In this document: piece by piece, positions 51,373-60,578 of the stretch
How positions within the stretch are numbered: the first letter of the stretch is position 1
Layout of the letters: each line of letters begins with the position of its first letter
From: Aminobacter ciceronei
GTDB lineage: Bacteria > Pseudomonadota > Alphaproteobacteria > Rhizobiales > Rhizobiaceae
Length of the DNA stretch: 64,000 nt
NCBI RefSeq assembly: GCF_014138625.1
Contig: NZ_JACJHY010000013.1
Location: forward strand, 90,953 to 154,952
Direction: 5' to 3'
The notes under the pieces: model-generated
Databases searched by the model: none
Told to the model about the DNA's origin: nothing
What the model saw: the letters and a program-made list of their open reading frames with translations, nothing else
Program-made: the position numbers and the translations under genes

Positions 51373-52116
51373 TCAGCTCGCCTGCGCCAGGGCCACCGCG
51401 TCGGGTCCCGCCGGAAAGCGCAGCTGCCCCGACACATCGTTCGCGGCCAACCACACGGCTTCGGCGACGTCGGTTTCCTTCGTCACCATTTCAGGTGTCG
51501 CAAACCCGGCGAAGATCGGCCCGGCAAAGCCGGCATAGGCTTCGGGAATGAGATCCCCGACCCGCAGCTCGGTGTTGTGGGCAAAACGCGTGCTTGGCGC
51601 ATAGCCCGGCTCGACCAGCTTGACCCTGACATCGAAGGCGCCGAGCTCATGCGCCAGCGAGCCGGTGAACCCCTCGATCGCCATCTTGCTTGCGGTGTAG
51701 GCGGCGGCCAGCGGCATCGGCGCCAGCGTCACACTCGACGTCACGTTGACGACGACGCCCGACCGGCGCGCGCGAAACTGCGGGATGACCGCCTGGGTCA
51801 TCGCCATCACGCCAAAGGTGTTGGTCTCGAACAGCTTGCGCACATGCACCATCGGCATCGCCTCGAAGGCGCCGACGAGGCCGATGCCGGCATTGTTGAC
51901 CAGCACGTCGATCGGGCCGCAGGCGGCGAGCGCCGCAGCGATGCTGTCCTCATTGGTAACGTCGAGCGCAACCACCCGCATCCGCTCCGAGCGCGGCAGG
52001 ATGTCCTGGCGTGGGCTGCGCATGGTGGCAACGACGTTCCAGCCCCCGGCATGGAAGTGACGGGCGGTCTCCAGGCCATAACCCGAGGAGCATCCGGTGA
52101 TCAGTACGGTTTTCAT
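51373..52116 (-). CDS. Short-chain dehydrogenase/reductase
   Basis: 247 residues with all SDR motifs: TVLITGCSSGYGLETARHFH (cofactor), VLVNNAGIGLVGAFEAMPMV, VNVTSSVTLAPMPLAAAYTA (catalytic Ser and Tyr), Y-T-A-S-K (Tyr-x3-Lys). The TG-x3-G-x-G type loop and following R suggest NADP(H). Substrate unknown. Divergent from an AraC regulator with an inverted repeat between them. Confidence 0.88.
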   Translation of the reverse strand: MKTVLITGCSSGYGLETARHFHAGGWNVVATMRSPRQDILPRSERMRVVALDVTNEDSIAAALAACGPIDVLVNNAGIGLVGAFEAMPMVHVRKLFETNTFGVMAMTQAVIPQFRARRSGVVVNVTSSVTLAPMPLAAAYTASKMAIEGFTGSLAHELGAFDVRVKLVEPGYAPSTRFAHNTELRVGDLIPEAYAGFAGPIFAGFATPEMVTKETDVAEAVWLAANDVSGQLRFPAGPDAVALAQAS

Positions 52117-52147
52117 GACATTTTCCCTTGATGATGTTGACGCCACG

Positions 52148-52196
52148 AAAATACCGTCCAATATCAGGACTATCATCAATCTATGGTCCGTATTTT
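52148..52196. promoter_or_regulatory. Inverted repeat between SDR and AraC genes
   Basis: AAAATACCGTCC (52148-52159) and GGTCCGTATTTT (52185-52196) form 12-bp arms with two mismatched pairs around 25 bp. The distance suits a looped or two-half-site AraC operator in the 98-bp divergent gap. Confidence 0.55.
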
Positions 52197-52214
52197 ATTG
52201 GCAACAGTCCTGAA

Positions 52215-53132
52215 ATGGCAGACACCCTCACCACCGACCCGCTCGCCCAGGTCATCGAGCTGCTGCAGCCGCGCACCGTGTTCTCGAAGGGGATCAGCGG
52301 CGCCGGCGCGTGGGGCGTGCGTTATTCGGAATTCGGCCAGCCCGGCTTCTGCGCCGTGCTCGAAGGCCGATGCCGCCTCGCCGTCGACGGGGAAGCACAG
52401 GTTGTGCTCGAACAGGGCGATTTCGTGCTGTTGCCGGCCACCCCTGCCTTCACCATGTGCGGTTTCGAGCCGGTGACGCCACGGCGCATCGATCCAAAGA
52501 CTGCACCGGCGCCGACGGAGGAGGTTCGCCACGGCCGGCAGGACGGCCCCGCCGATGTCCGCCTGCTCGGCGGCTATTTCGTCTTCGGCTCGCCCGATGC
52601 GGCACTTTTGGTGTCGCTGCTGCCAGCCATGATCCATATCAGCGGTGTCGAGCGGCTTTCGACGCTGGTGCGGCTCGTCGGCGAGGAGGCGAGCCGGGAC
52701 AATGCCGGCCGCGAGCTGGTGCTCGGCCGCCTCGTCGAGATCCTGCTGATCGAAGCGCTCAGGGCAAGCCGGGCCAAGGGCTCGGCCCCCGGCTTCCTCA
52801 GCGGACTTGCGGATGCCAGGATTTCAGCGGCGATCAGGCGGATGCATGGCGATCCGCAGCGGCCGTGGACGGTGGCCGACCTGGCCGGCGCGGCCGGCCT
52901 GTCGCGCTCGGCCTTCTTCGACCGCTTCACCCGCACGGTCGGTATCAGGCCGATGGAATATCTGCAGGCCTGGCGCATGGCGCTGGCCAAGAACCTGCTC
53001 GCCGGCAAGGACATCGCGCTCGACGAAGTCGCCCGCCAGGTCGGCTACGGCTCGGCCAGCACCTTCAGCACCGCCTTCAGCCGCCATGTCGGGCAATCGC
53101 CGGGCCGCTACGCGCGCGGCGATCGGGAGTGA
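52215..53132 (+). CDS. AraC-family transcriptional regulator
   Basis: 305 residues. An N-terminal cupin-like AraC_binding_1 domain has GQPGFCAVLEGRCRLAVDGE, VVLEQGDFVLLPATPAFTM and LLGGYFVFGSPDAALLVSLL. The C-terminal double HTH comprises WTVADLAGAAGLSRSAFFDR, FTRTVGIRPMEYLQAWRMAL and DEVARQVGYGSASTFSTAFS. The ATG at 52215 starts the conserved domain. Likely controls the divergent SDR gene, ligand unknown. Confidence 0.88.
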   Translation: MADTLTTDPLAQVIELLQPRTVFSKGISGAGAWGVRYSEFGQPGFCAVLEGRCRLAVDGEAQVVLEQGDFVLLPATPAFTMCGFEPVTPRRIDPKTAPAPTEEVRHGRQDGPADVRLLGGYFVFGSPDAALLVSLLPAMIHISGVERLSTLVRLVGEEASRDNAGRELVLGRLVEILLIEALRASRAKGSAPGFLSGLADARISAAIRRMHGDPQRPWTVADLAGAAGLSRSAFFDRFTRTVGIRPMEYLQAWRMALAKNLLAGKDIALDEVARQVGYGSASTFSTAFSRHVGQSPGRYARGDRE

Positions 53133-53250
53133 TGAAAGGGCGGTCATGTGCATGTCGCACCACCTCGCCCCGATTCAGAAAAAGCATTGCGAGAGCGATA
53201 GTTCCAGATCGGTAACCAGCCCAAGCTGAACTTGTTGCTCCAACACGAAC

Positions 53251-53730
53251 TTGTTCCTTAGACTGTCTTGCGTGGAAAAGCCTGCGAGGTTTGGCCAAAA
53301 TGAGCCTGTCCATGCGAACAACAGAGCAGGCTCCGCGGTGAGGCGAGCCCTGGTATCCTGCGCAACATATACTCTGCTGACGATAGGGTTTTACTTGGCC
53401 CTACGGGCGGGCGACAGGCTTGGCATGTGGGGCATCATGGCTTGGCCGCTGCTGCTCGCGCCGATCATTTTTTGCGCCTATTCACTTGTGAAATGGCGGA
53501 CAATCCAGCGCCTTGGAACCCGTGGCTCGATCATTGCAGCGGTTTCGGCGGCGATGTGGACGGGCGCAGCGCTCGTGGTCGCCGCCCTCATGGCGTTGGG
53601 CCTGCTGATCGCAGGCGAACATCCTCTGTTCGCCATCGCCATGCTGCTCATGGCCGCCCCATCTGCGGCGGCCATTCCGATCAGCGCCCTGGCGGGCTTT
53701 GCAGCCCACAGGATCGCAGGGCTGAACTGA
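53251..53730 (+). CDS. Hypothetical membrane protein, four segments
   Basis: Up to 159 residues with four hydrophobic segments: LVSCATYTLLTIGFYLALRA, MWGIMAWPLLLAPIIFCAYS, WTGAALVVAALMALGLLIAG and FAIAMLLMAAPSAAAIPISA. The frame opens with TTG at 53251; a GTG at 53338 directly before the first segment is an equally likely start, so the N-terminus is uncertain. No family recognised. Confidence 0.55.
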   Translation: MFLRLSCVEKPARFGQNEPVHANNRAGSAVRRALVSCATYTLLTIGFYLALRAGDRLGMWGIMAWPLLLAPIIFCAYSLVKWRTIQRLGTRGSIIAAVSAAMWTGAALVVAALMALGLLIAGEHPLFAIAMLLMAAPSAAAIPISALAGFAAHRIAGLN

Positions 53731-53757
53731 TCGTGCCTTGCTGCGCAAGAAAATGCG

Positions 53758-54687
53758 CTAGCGCGGGAAATCCAGCCCCATCTCGCGATAACGCTCGGGG
53801 TCGTCGCCCCAGTTTTCGCGCACCTTGACGAACAGGAACAGGTGCACCTTCTGCTCGAGGATGCCGCCGATTTCCATGCGCGAGGCCTGGCCGATGGCGC
53901 GGATGGTCTCGCCCTTGTGGCCGAGCACGATCTTCTTCTGGCTGTCGCGCTCGACATAGATGACCTGCTCGATGCGCACCGAGCCGTCGGGCTTTTCTTC
54001 CCACTTCTCGGTCTCGACATGCGAGGAGTAAGGCAATTCCTGGTGCAGCCTGAGATAGAGCTTTTCGCGGGTGATCTCGGCCGCCAGCTGGCGCATCGGC
54101 AGGTCGGAGATCTGGTCTTCCGGGTAATACCACGGCCCCTCGGGCAGCCGCCTGGCGAGATAGTCGAGCAGATCCTTGCAGCCTGAGCCGGTCAGCGCCG
54201 ACACCATGAAGGTGCGCTCGAAGTCGACGCGCTCATTGGCGGTTGCGGTCAGCTTCAACAGCTTTTCGGGATCGACCCGATCGACCTTGTTGAGGATCAG
54301 CACCTTGGGTTGACGCACATCCTTGAGCCGTTCGAGGATGGCGTCGGCATCGCCCTTGATGCCACGCTCGGCATCGATCAGCACCAGGATCAGGTCGGCA
54401 TCCTTGGCGCCGCCCCAGGCAGTCGTCACCATCGCGGTGTCGAGGCGGCGCTTCGGCTTGAAGATGCCCGGCGTGTCGATGAACACGATCTGGGCGGTGT
54501 CGTGAGTGGCGATGCCGCGCACGATGGCGCGGGTGGTCTGCACCTTGTGGGTGACGATCGACACCTTGGCGCCGACGAGCTGGTTGACCAGCGTCGACTT
54601 GCCGGCATTCGGCGCACCCAGCAGGGCGACGAAACCCGAGCGGGTGCCGCCCGTTGCGGGCAGTGTGGTTTCAGGGGCATCGGTCAC
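53758..54687 (-). CDS. era: GTPase Era
   Basis: Ribosome-assembly GTPase that binds the 3' end of 16S rRNA. 309 residues: G1 GAPNAGKST (24-32), G3 DTPG in VFIDTPGIF, G4 NKVD in VLILNKVDR, then a C-terminal KH domain with VERDSQKKIVLGHKGETIRA and IGQASRMEIGGILEQKVHLF. The N-terminus adds a short Thr-rich extension. It overlaps the rnc stop by ATGA. In this order recO commonly follows era, but here an unrelated membrane gene and a long accessory block do. Confidence 0.96.
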   Translation of the reverse strand: MTDAPETTLPATGGTRSGFVALLGAPNAGKSTLVNQLVGAKVSIVTHKVQTTRAIVRGIATHDTAQIVFIDTPGIFKPKRRLDTAMVTTAWGGAKDADLILVLIDAERGIKGDADAILERLKDVRQPKVLILNKVDRVDPEKLLKLTATANERVDFERTFMVSALTGSGCKDLLDYLARRLPEGPWYYPEDQISDLPMRQLAAEITREKLYLRLHQELPYSSHVETEKWEEKPDGSVRIEQVIYVERDSQKKIVLGHKGETIRAIGQASRMEIGGILEQKVHLFLFVKVRENWGDDPERYREMGLDFPR

Positions 54688-55406
54688 GATGCGGTCTCCT
54701 CATTCTTCCATACGCCCTCGCGCACCAGCAAGGCTGCGGCAGCGCTCTGCTCGGCCTCGCGCTTGGAGCGTCCGGTGCCGGTGGCGGGCAAAAATTGTCC
54801 GACCCGCACGATCACCGAAAAGACGGGGTCGTGATCAGGGCCGGTGCGGCTTTCGATCTCGTAGGCAGGCACTGAAGTCGACGCCTGGTGCGCCCATTCC
54901 TGCAGTTCGGTCTTGGGGTCGCGGCGTGCCGCCCCCACGGCCTTGGCGCGCGGCTTCCAGAATTTGTGGATGAAGCGCTTGGCCGCGTCCAGCCCGCCGT
55001 CGAGATAGATGACGGCGATCAGCGATTCCAGCGCGTCGGCACGCAGGTTGACGCGTTTGCGCTCGGCCAGATTGCGCACTTCCGAGCCGGCGCGGATCAG
55101 TTCGGCAAGGCCGATCTCGTCGGCGATCTGGGCCAGCGCCTCGGCGTTGACCAGCGCGTTGAGACGGACCGACAGCTCGCCTTCGGGCGCATCGGGAAAA
55201 TCCGACACAAGCATGTCGGCAACGGCGAGGCCGAGCACCCGGTCGCCCAGGAACTCGAAACGCTCGTAGTCGACGCCGGCATTGGCGCTGCGCGCGCTGC
55301 CATGCGTCAGCGCCCGTTGCAGGCGCTGATGGTCGCGGAAATTATGGCCGGTGCGGAGTTGCAGCGCGTCGGCGAGTTCCGTGGCGGTGAGCCGTTTGCC
55401 TGCCAT
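54684..55406 (-). CDS. rnc: Ribonuclease III
   Basis: Cuts double-stranded RNA in rRNA processing and small-RNA decay. 240 residues: catalytic signature ERFEFLGDRVLGLAVADMLV with E/D metal ligands and RADALESLIAVIYLDGGLDA (second acidic cluster), then a C-terminal double-stranded-RNA-binding domain starting DPKTELQEWAHQA and including GTGRSKREAEQSAAAALL. The ATG at 55406 is 2 bp after lepB's stop and directly precedes the conserved domain; a longer upstream frame would overlap lepB. Confidence 0.95.
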   Translation of the reverse strand: MAGKRLTATELADALQLRTGHNFRDHQRLQRALTHGSARSANAGVDYERFEFLGDRVLGLAVADMLVSDFPDAPEGELSVRLNALVNAEALAQIADEIGLAELIRAGSEVRNLAERKRVNLRADALESLIAVIYLDGGLDAAKRFIHKFWKPRAKAVGAARRDPKTELQEWAHQASTSVPAYEIESRTGPDHDPVFSVIVRVGQFLPATGTGRSKREAEQSAAAALLVREGVWKNEETAS

Positions 55407-55408
55407 GC

Positions 55409-56155
55409 CTATCGGACGAAGTTGAACAGGCGCGAGGCGCGCATCTCGGTCGGCCACTTCCAGATCTCGAGCGGGCTTGCGCCGCTGGCGATCGAGAAGA
55501 AGATGATGTTGGCGCGGCCGACGAGGTGATCGGCAGGCACGAAGCCGACATTGAAGCGGCTGTCGGTCGAGTTGTCGCGGTTGTCGCCCATCATGAAGAA
55601 GTGGCCTTCGGGCACGACGAATTCACGCGTGTTGTCGCCGATCGCATCCGGCGTCAGGTCGAGCGTGTCGTAGGAGACGCCGTTCGGCAGCGTCTCGCGA
55701 TAGACGTCGACCGGACGGTTGACCTCGGTGATATCGGGGTTGTCGATCTGGCCGACCTTCTCGCGCGGCACGGCGGTGCCGTTGATGTAGAGCTGGCCGT
55801 CCTTCATCTGGATGCGGTCGCCGGGCAGGCCGACGACGCGCTTGATGTAGTCGAGCGACGGATTGGGCGGGAACTTGAAGACGACGACGTCGCCGCGCTC
55901 GGGATCCGAGCCGAAGAGGCGGCCCGAGAACAGGTCCGGTGAGAACGGCAGCGAATAGCGCGAATAGCCATAGGCCCACTTGGTGACGAACAGATAGTCG
56001 CCCTCGAGCAGCGTCGGCCGCATCGAGCCCGACGGAATCGAGAACGGCTGGAACAGCAGCGACCGGATCACCAAAGCGAGCAGCAGCGCCTGGACGATGA
56101 CGCTCACGGTCTCGCCGAGCCCGCCGGACTTCTTCTGTTTTTCAGCCACGCTCAT
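55409..56155 (-). CDS. lepB: Signal peptidase I
   Basis: Cleaves signal peptides at the outer face of the inner membrane. 248 residues: one N-terminal membrane anchor (VSVIVQALLLALVIRSLLFQ), nucleophile Ser44 in PSGSMRPTL, catalytic Lys in LDYIKRVVGLPGDRIQM, and box E GHFFMMGDNRDNSTDSR. The ATG at 56155 has GAGGA five bases upstream. It is in an operon with rnc and era. Confidence 0.95.
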   Translation of the reverse strand: MSVAEKQKKSGGLGETVSVIVQALLLALVIRSLLFQPFSIPSGSMRPTLLEGDYLFVTKWAYGYSRYSLPFSPDLFSGRLFGSDPERGDVVVFKFPPNPSLDYIKRVVGLPGDRIQMKDGQLYINGTAVPREKVGQIDNPDITEVNRPVDVYRETLPNGVSYDTLDLTPDAIGDNTREFVVPEGHFFMMGDNRDNSTDSRFNVGFVPADHLVGRANIIFFSIASGASPLEIWKWPTEMRASRLFNFVR

Positions 56156-56258
56156 GTCGTCCTCGTTTTCAACCACGCCCTTGTCGTCACCGATTGGGGG
56201 CGCGATGGGTATAAGGGCTCACCGCCCCAGGAGCAATGTCCAAGCCGGTGCCAAAAGC

Positions 56259-56675
56259 CTAAGATAGTGGCGGTTGTTCGACCGGCAGCGCCTCGATGAT
56301 CACAAAGGCTTGCGCAAGCGGAAAATCATCCGTGATGGTCAGGTGCACCACCGCGCGATGGCCTTCGGGCAACATCGTCGCCAGCCGGTGCGCGGCGCCG
56401 CCGGTCAGCTCCATCGTCGGCCGCCCGCCCGGCAGGTTGACCACGCCCATGTCGCGCCAGAACACACCTTCTGATATGCCGCAGCCGAGCGCCTTGGAAC
56501 AGGCCTCCTTGGCGGCGAAACGCTTGGCATAAGACGCGATCCGCCCCCGCCGCCCCTCGGCGCGCGCCTGCTCGGCATCGGTGAAGATACGCTGGATGAA
56601 GCGCTCGCCATGACGGACGATCGATTTCTCGATCCGCCTGATGTCGACAAGATCGCTGCCGATGCCGAGGATCAT
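56259..56675 (-). CDS. acpS: Holo-[acyl-carrier-protein] synthase
   Basis: Transfers 4'-phosphopantetheine from CoA to acyl carrier protein. 138 residues: [20 protein letters not shown] (Mg ligand Asp8) and [13 protein letters not shown] (Mg ligand Glu and the K-E-A-x-x-K motif). The ATG at 56675 is fixed by the MILGIGSDL start; the longer frame upstream runs through a repeat. It lies between pyrE and lepB. Confidence 0.94.
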   Translation of the reverse strand: MILGIGSDLVDIRRIEKSIVRHGERFIQRIFTDAEQARAEGRRGRIASYAKRFAAKEACSKALGCGISEGVFWRDMGVVNLPGGRPTMELTGGAAHRLATMLPEGHRAVVHLTITDDFPLAQAFVIIEALPVEQPPLS

Positions 56676-56705
56676 ATTTTCCCTCTCGGGGCAATTGGCC
56701 CAAGC

Positions 56706-56755
56706 TGCTGATCTCCCCCCTTGCGGGGGAGATGGCCGGCAGGCCAGAGGGGGGT
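56706..56755. repeat. Half copy of foldback family 1
   Basis: GCTGATCTCCCCCCTTGCGG followed by GGGAGATGGCCGGCAGGCCA and GAGGGGGG equals the right arm of the elements at 1705-1864 and 5091-5256, with its own hairpin ATCTCCCCC/GGGGGAGAT. The left arm is absent. Position between pyrE and acpS suggests a transcript hairpin within the operon. Confidence 0.75.
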
Positions 56756-56775
56756 GACCGGGCTCAACTGAAGCC

Positions 56776-57354
56776 TCAGATATTCCGGCTGCCCGGCTTG
56801 ATCGCCGGGATCGCCGCCAGTTCCGGCGGCAGCTGGTCGGCCGGATAGGCCGGCACTTCATATTCGGCAAGGGCTACCAGCGGCACGCCGACATCGGTCT
56901 TGCCGCCCGAGCGGTCGATGATGCAGGCGGCGGCCACCACCTCGGCGCCGAGTTCGTTCAGGCAAGCGATGGTCTCGCGGATCGACAGGCCCGTCGTGAC
57001 GATGTCCTCGACGATGACGACACGCGCGCCTTTCTCGATCTCGAAGCGGCGCAGGCGGAAGGTGCCCTGCTCGCGCTCGACCCAGATCGCCGGCACCTTG
57101 AGGTGCCTGGAGGTCTCATAGGCCGGGATCAGCCCGCCGATCGCCGGGCCCACGACATAGTCGATGTCGCCCTTGACCTCGGCGCGGATCTTGTCGGCCA
57201 GCGCCCTGCACAAAGCTTCGGTCTTGTCGGCATGCATGAAGACGCGTGCCTTCTGCAGGAACACCGGGCTTCGCAGGCCCGAGGTCAGGATGAAATGGCC
57301 TTCGAGCACCGCGCCCGCCGAGCGGAAAATGTCGAGAACGTCTTGTGTCTGCAT
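56776..57354 (-). CDS. pyrE: Orotate phosphoribosyltransferase
   Basis: Converts orotate and PRPP to orotidine 5'-phosphate in pyrimidine synthesis. 192 residues: [20 protein letters not shown] near the start, and the PRPP-binding motif [18 protein letters not shown] (about residues 115-132). The product-loop region carries [20 protein letters not shown]. It lies between rsh and acpS, the usual Rhizobiales order. Confidence 0.95.
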   Translation of the reverse strand: MQTQDVLDIFRSAGAVLEGHFILTSGLRSPVFLQKARVFMHADKTEALCRALADKIRAEVKGDIDYVVGPAIGGLIPAYETSRHLKVPAIWVEREQGTFRLRRFEIEKGARVVIVEDIVTTGLSIRETIACLNELGAEVVAAACIIDRSGGKTDVGVPLVALAEYEVPAYPADQLPPELAAIPAIKPGSRNI

Positions 57355-57402
57355 CGTCGTCTTTCCTGTCTTCAGTCCAGCGCGCCTGCCTCAGCCCCTG
57401 CC

Positions 57403-59637
57403 TCAGCCGTTGACGCGGCGGGCATCGCTGACGCTCGAGTTGTCCTTGAGCTGGGAGATCAGCCGGTTCAGGTGCTTCAGATCCCAGACTTCGAGATCGA
57501 GCAGCATTTCGGTGAAGTCGGGTGCGGTGCGGATCATCGACAGCGTATGGATGTTGGCGTCGTTGGCCGCCACCACCTGGGCGATGTCGGCGAGCGAGCC
57601 CGGCGCATTGATCGCGGTCACCGAAAGCCGGGCAGGGAAACGCTCCTTCGAGCCCTCGTCGAGGTCCCAGCGCACGTCGATCCAGCGCTCCGGCTGGTCG
57701 TCAAAGGCCATCAGCGACGGCGACTGGATCGGGTAGATGGTGATGCCGGAGCCCGGCTGCATGATGCCGACGATGCGGTCGCCCGGCACCGCACCCTCGG
57801 GGGCGAAACGCACCGGCAGGTCGCCGCTGACGCCACGGATCGGCACGGCACTGCCTTGCGCCTTCTGTTCCTTGCGCGACGGCGCGGTCGAGCGGCCGGG
57901 AATCTGGAACAGCATGCCGGCGGCGTTGCGGATCTTCGACCAGCCCTCCTCGCGCGGCTTGGCCGGATGGGTGGCGCGCTCTTCCTTGTAGTCGGGGAAG
58001 ACGGCGCGGACGACGTCGTTGGACGACAGCTCGCCACGACCGACGGACGCCAGCACGTCCTCGATGTCCTTGCGCGCCAGGCGGTGCAGCACCGACTTCA
58101 GGCTGTCCTTGGAGAACTTCTTGCCGGCGCGCTCGAAGGCGCGTTCGAGGATGCGGGCGCCGAGGCCGGAATATTGCTTGCGGATGGCGTTCTTGGTCGC
58201 CCGCCGGATCGCCGAGCGCGCCTTGCCGGTGACCACGATCGATTCCCACGCCGCCGGCGGCACCTGCGCCTTGGAGCGGATGATCTCGACCTCGTCGCCA
58301 TTCTTGAGCTCGGTCATCAAAGGCATCACCCGGCCGTTGACCTTGGCGCCGACGCAGGTGTCGCCAACGTCGGTGTGCACCGCATAGGCGAAGTCGATCG
58401 GGGTCGCCCCCCTGGGCAGCGCGATCAGCATGCCCTTGGGCGTGAAGCAGAAGACCTGGTCCTGGAACAGCTCGAGCTTGGTGTTTTCGAGGAAATCCTC
58501 GGGATTGTCGCCGTCGGCGAGCTGCTCGATGGTGCGCCTGAGCCAGCCATAGGCATTGGTTTCCTTGGAGATGGTGTGGCCGGCGCCATTGGTGGCCTTG
58601 CCGGCATTGTCCTTGTAGATCGAGTGCGCGGCGACGCCATATTCGGCGATCTTGTTCATCTCGCGGGTGCGGATCTGCAACTCGATGCGCTGGCGCGACG
58701 GACCGACGATGGTGGTGTGGATCGAGCGGTAGTCGTTCTGCTTCGGCGTCGAGATGTAGTCCTTGAACCGCCCCGGCACCATCGACCATGTCGTGTGGAT
58801 CGAACCCAGCGCACGATAACAATCCTCGACGGAATCGACGACGACGCGGAAGCCGAAGATGTCGGACAGTTGCTCGAACGACAGCGCCTTGGTCTCCATC
58901 TTGCGGAACACCGACCACGGCTTCTTCTGCCGGCTCTTCACCTCGGCCTTGATGGCGTATTTCTCGAACTGCGCCGACAGCGCCTTCTCGATGTCGCCGA
59001 GCACGCCCTTCGAGCGCTCCGACATCTCGGCCAGCCGTTCGGTGACGGTGCGGTAGGCCTCGGGATTGATGTAGCGGAAGGCGAGCTCCTCGAGCTCCTC
59101 GCGCATGCCCTGCATGCCCATGCGCCCGGCGAGCGGCGCATAGATGTCCATCGTCTCCTCGGCGATGCGCAGGCGCTTGCTCTCGGGCACGTGGTGCAGC
59201 GTGCGCATGTTGTGCAGCCGGTCGGCGAGCTTGACCAGAAGCACGCGCACGTCCTCGGAGATGGCCAGCAGAAGCTTGCGCAGGTTTTCCGCCTGCTCGG
59301 CCTTCTTGGAGACGAGGTCGAGCTTCTTGAGCTTGGTCAGGCCCTCGACAAGCTTGCCGATGTCGGGACCGAACAGCTCGTCGATCTCGGCGCGGGTCGC
59401 CGAGGTGTCCTCGATGGTGTCATGCAGCAGGGCGACCGCGATGGTCGCCTCGTCGAGATGCATGTCGGTGAGGATCGCCGCCACTTCGAGCGGATGCGAG
59501 AAATAAGGATCGCCAGAGGCGCGGCGCTGATGGCCATGCTTCTGCATGGCGTAGACATAGGCCTTGTTGAGCAGCGCTTCGTTGACGTCAGGCTTGTAGC
59601 GCTGCACGCGCTCGACAAGCTCATACTGACGCATCAT
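57403..59637 (-). CDS. rsh: Bifunctional (p)ppGpp synthetase/hydrolase, RelA/SpoT homologue
   Basis: Controls the stringent response. 744 residues in order: HD hydrolase (~45-150) with SHPLEVAAILTDMHLDEATI and VALLHDTIEDTSAT (active HD motif); synthetase (~230-350) with DIFGFRVVVDSVEDCYRALG, DYISTPKQNDYRSIHTTIVG and RIELQIRTREMNKIAEYGVA; TGS (~390-455) with VFCFTPKGMLIALPRGATPI; a helical/zinc-finger-like region; and a C-terminal ACT domain starting LSVTAINAPGSLADIAQVVA. Both catalytic sites look intact, so it should make and degrade (p)ppGpp. It is a single-copy Rsh type typical of alphaproteobacteria. Confidence 0.96.
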   Translation of the reverse strand: MMRQYELVERVQRYKPDVNEALLNKAYVYAMQKHGHQRRASGDPYFSHPLEVAAILTDMHLDEATIAVALLHDTIEDTSATRAEIDELFGPDIGKLVEGLTKLKKLDLVSKKAEQAENLRKLLLAISEDVRVLLVKLADRLHNMRTLHHVPESKRLRIAEETMDIYAPLAGRMGMQGMREELEELAFRYINPEAYRTVTERLAEMSERSKGVLGDIEKALSAQFEKYAIKAEVKSRQKKPWSVFRKMETKALSFEQLSDIFGFRVVVDSVEDCYRALGSIHTTWSMVPGRFKDYISTPKQNDYRSIHTTIVGPSRQRIELQIRTREMNKIAEYGVAAHSIYKDNAGKATNGAGHTISKETNAYGWLRRTIEQLADGDNPEDFLENTKLELFQDQVFCFTPKGMLIALPRGATPIDFAYAVHTDVGDTCVGAKVNGRVMPLMTELKNGDEVEIIRSKAQVPPAAWESIVVTGKARSAIRRATKNAIRKQYSGLGARILERAFERAGKKFSKDSLKSVLHRLARKDIEDVLASVGRGELSSNDVVRAVFPDYKEERATHPAKPREEGWSKIRNAAGMLFQIPGRSTAPSRKEQKAQGSAVPIRGVSGDLPVRFAPEGAVPGDRIVGIMQPGSGITIYPIQSPSLMAFDDQPERWIDVRWDLDEGSKERFPARLSVTAINAPGSLADIAQVVAANDANIHTLSMIRTAPDFTEMLLDLEVWDLKHLNRLISQLKDNSSVSDARRVNG

Positions 59638-59906
59638 GGGCGGCTTCCCGGAACTCGAAATGAATCATGCGCCGCAAGGGCTTGCGACGCATGTCATAGA
59701 TAAACACAGATATGGCGGCGCGGAAGTGCCGATAAGCCGGTTTGGCAGCGTTTTGGCACGCCGCGAGACCTTTTTGAGAATTCGCCCTGCCGAGTCAGAT
59801 GGCGTGGCTTTCGAGAACCGGAGCGGAGCGGACTTTCGGGTCCGTGAGCACCGGAAGCGGAGAAAGCCGCGTCAGGTGGCCGGCAGGGTAGAATTCTCGA
59901 TAGGTC

Positions 59907-60302
59907 TCAGTAGTCGTCGCTCTTTTCGGGAGCCACGAGGCTCTCGATGCCGGCGAGCAGATCTTCTTCCGACATGCGGTCGAAGTTGATGTTCTCTTCC
60001 GGCTCGTCCGCGTCGATCGCCGAGGCGGTCGTCTGGTCGGCTGGCTCGGGTGCCTCGGGCTCCGGCTCGTCGACTTCGACATGCTTCTGCAGCGAGTGGA
60101 TCAGGTCTTCCTTGAGATCGTCGGGCGACAGCATCTCGTCGGCGATTTCGCGCAGTGCCACGACGGGGTTCTTGTCGTTGTCGCGCGGCAGGGTAATCTG
60201 CGCGCCCTGCGAGATCTGGCGGGCGCGGTGGCCGGCGAGCAGCACCAGCTCAAAGCGGTTGTCGACCTTGTCAATGCAGTCTTCAACGGTTACGCGGGCC
60301 AT
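59907..60302 (-). CDS. rpoZ: RNA polymerase omega subunit
   Basis: Stabilises the RNA polymerase beta-prime subunit and links to ppGpp signalling. 131 residues: [20 protein letters not shown] then [20 protein letters not shown] and [18 protein letters not shown], the omega core. The acidic tail ([20 protein letters not shown] and so on) is longer than in Escherichia coli and typical of alphaproteobacteria. It is upstream of rsh, so the omega and alarmone genes are neighbours. Confidence 0.95.
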   Translation of the reverse strand: MARVTVEDCIDKVDNRFELVLLAGHRARQISQGAQITLPRDNDKNPVVALREIADEMLSPDDLKEDLIHSLQKHVEVDEPEPEAPEPADQTTASAIDADEPEENINFDRMSEEDLLAGIESLVAPEKSDDY

Positions 60303-60578
60303 GAAGTGCCCCTTTCATGCATGGATTTGACGGAAAGCTGACGCGTGCCATAACCTGAACGGCCGCGCAATTCAAGCATCAAGCCGGCTTTGCCACCGAC
60401 GCGTCGGATTTCGGACAGCCATCCACCCACAATTAATTTACCGCTCCGCGACGGTGCCCCCTTGGAATGAACCATCGCGAGCGATATTTGCCGCAGTGGG
60501 GTAAGTCATTGATTTGGGGGAACGGGCGCTCGGTTCAGCGTATGTGGCGTCAGCCTATTTCAACAAGGAAATTTTCCT

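Noticed and set aside
32001..53730. Integrated prophage or integrative element
   Set aside because: No integrase, phage structural genes, transfer genes or tRNA attachment duplication were seen; accessory content alone is not sufficient.
57103..59703. 866-residue open frame antisense to rsh
   Set aside because: Lies entirely opposite a confidently identified gene with complete domains; GC-rich third positions keep the antisense frame open. No domain or ribosome site.
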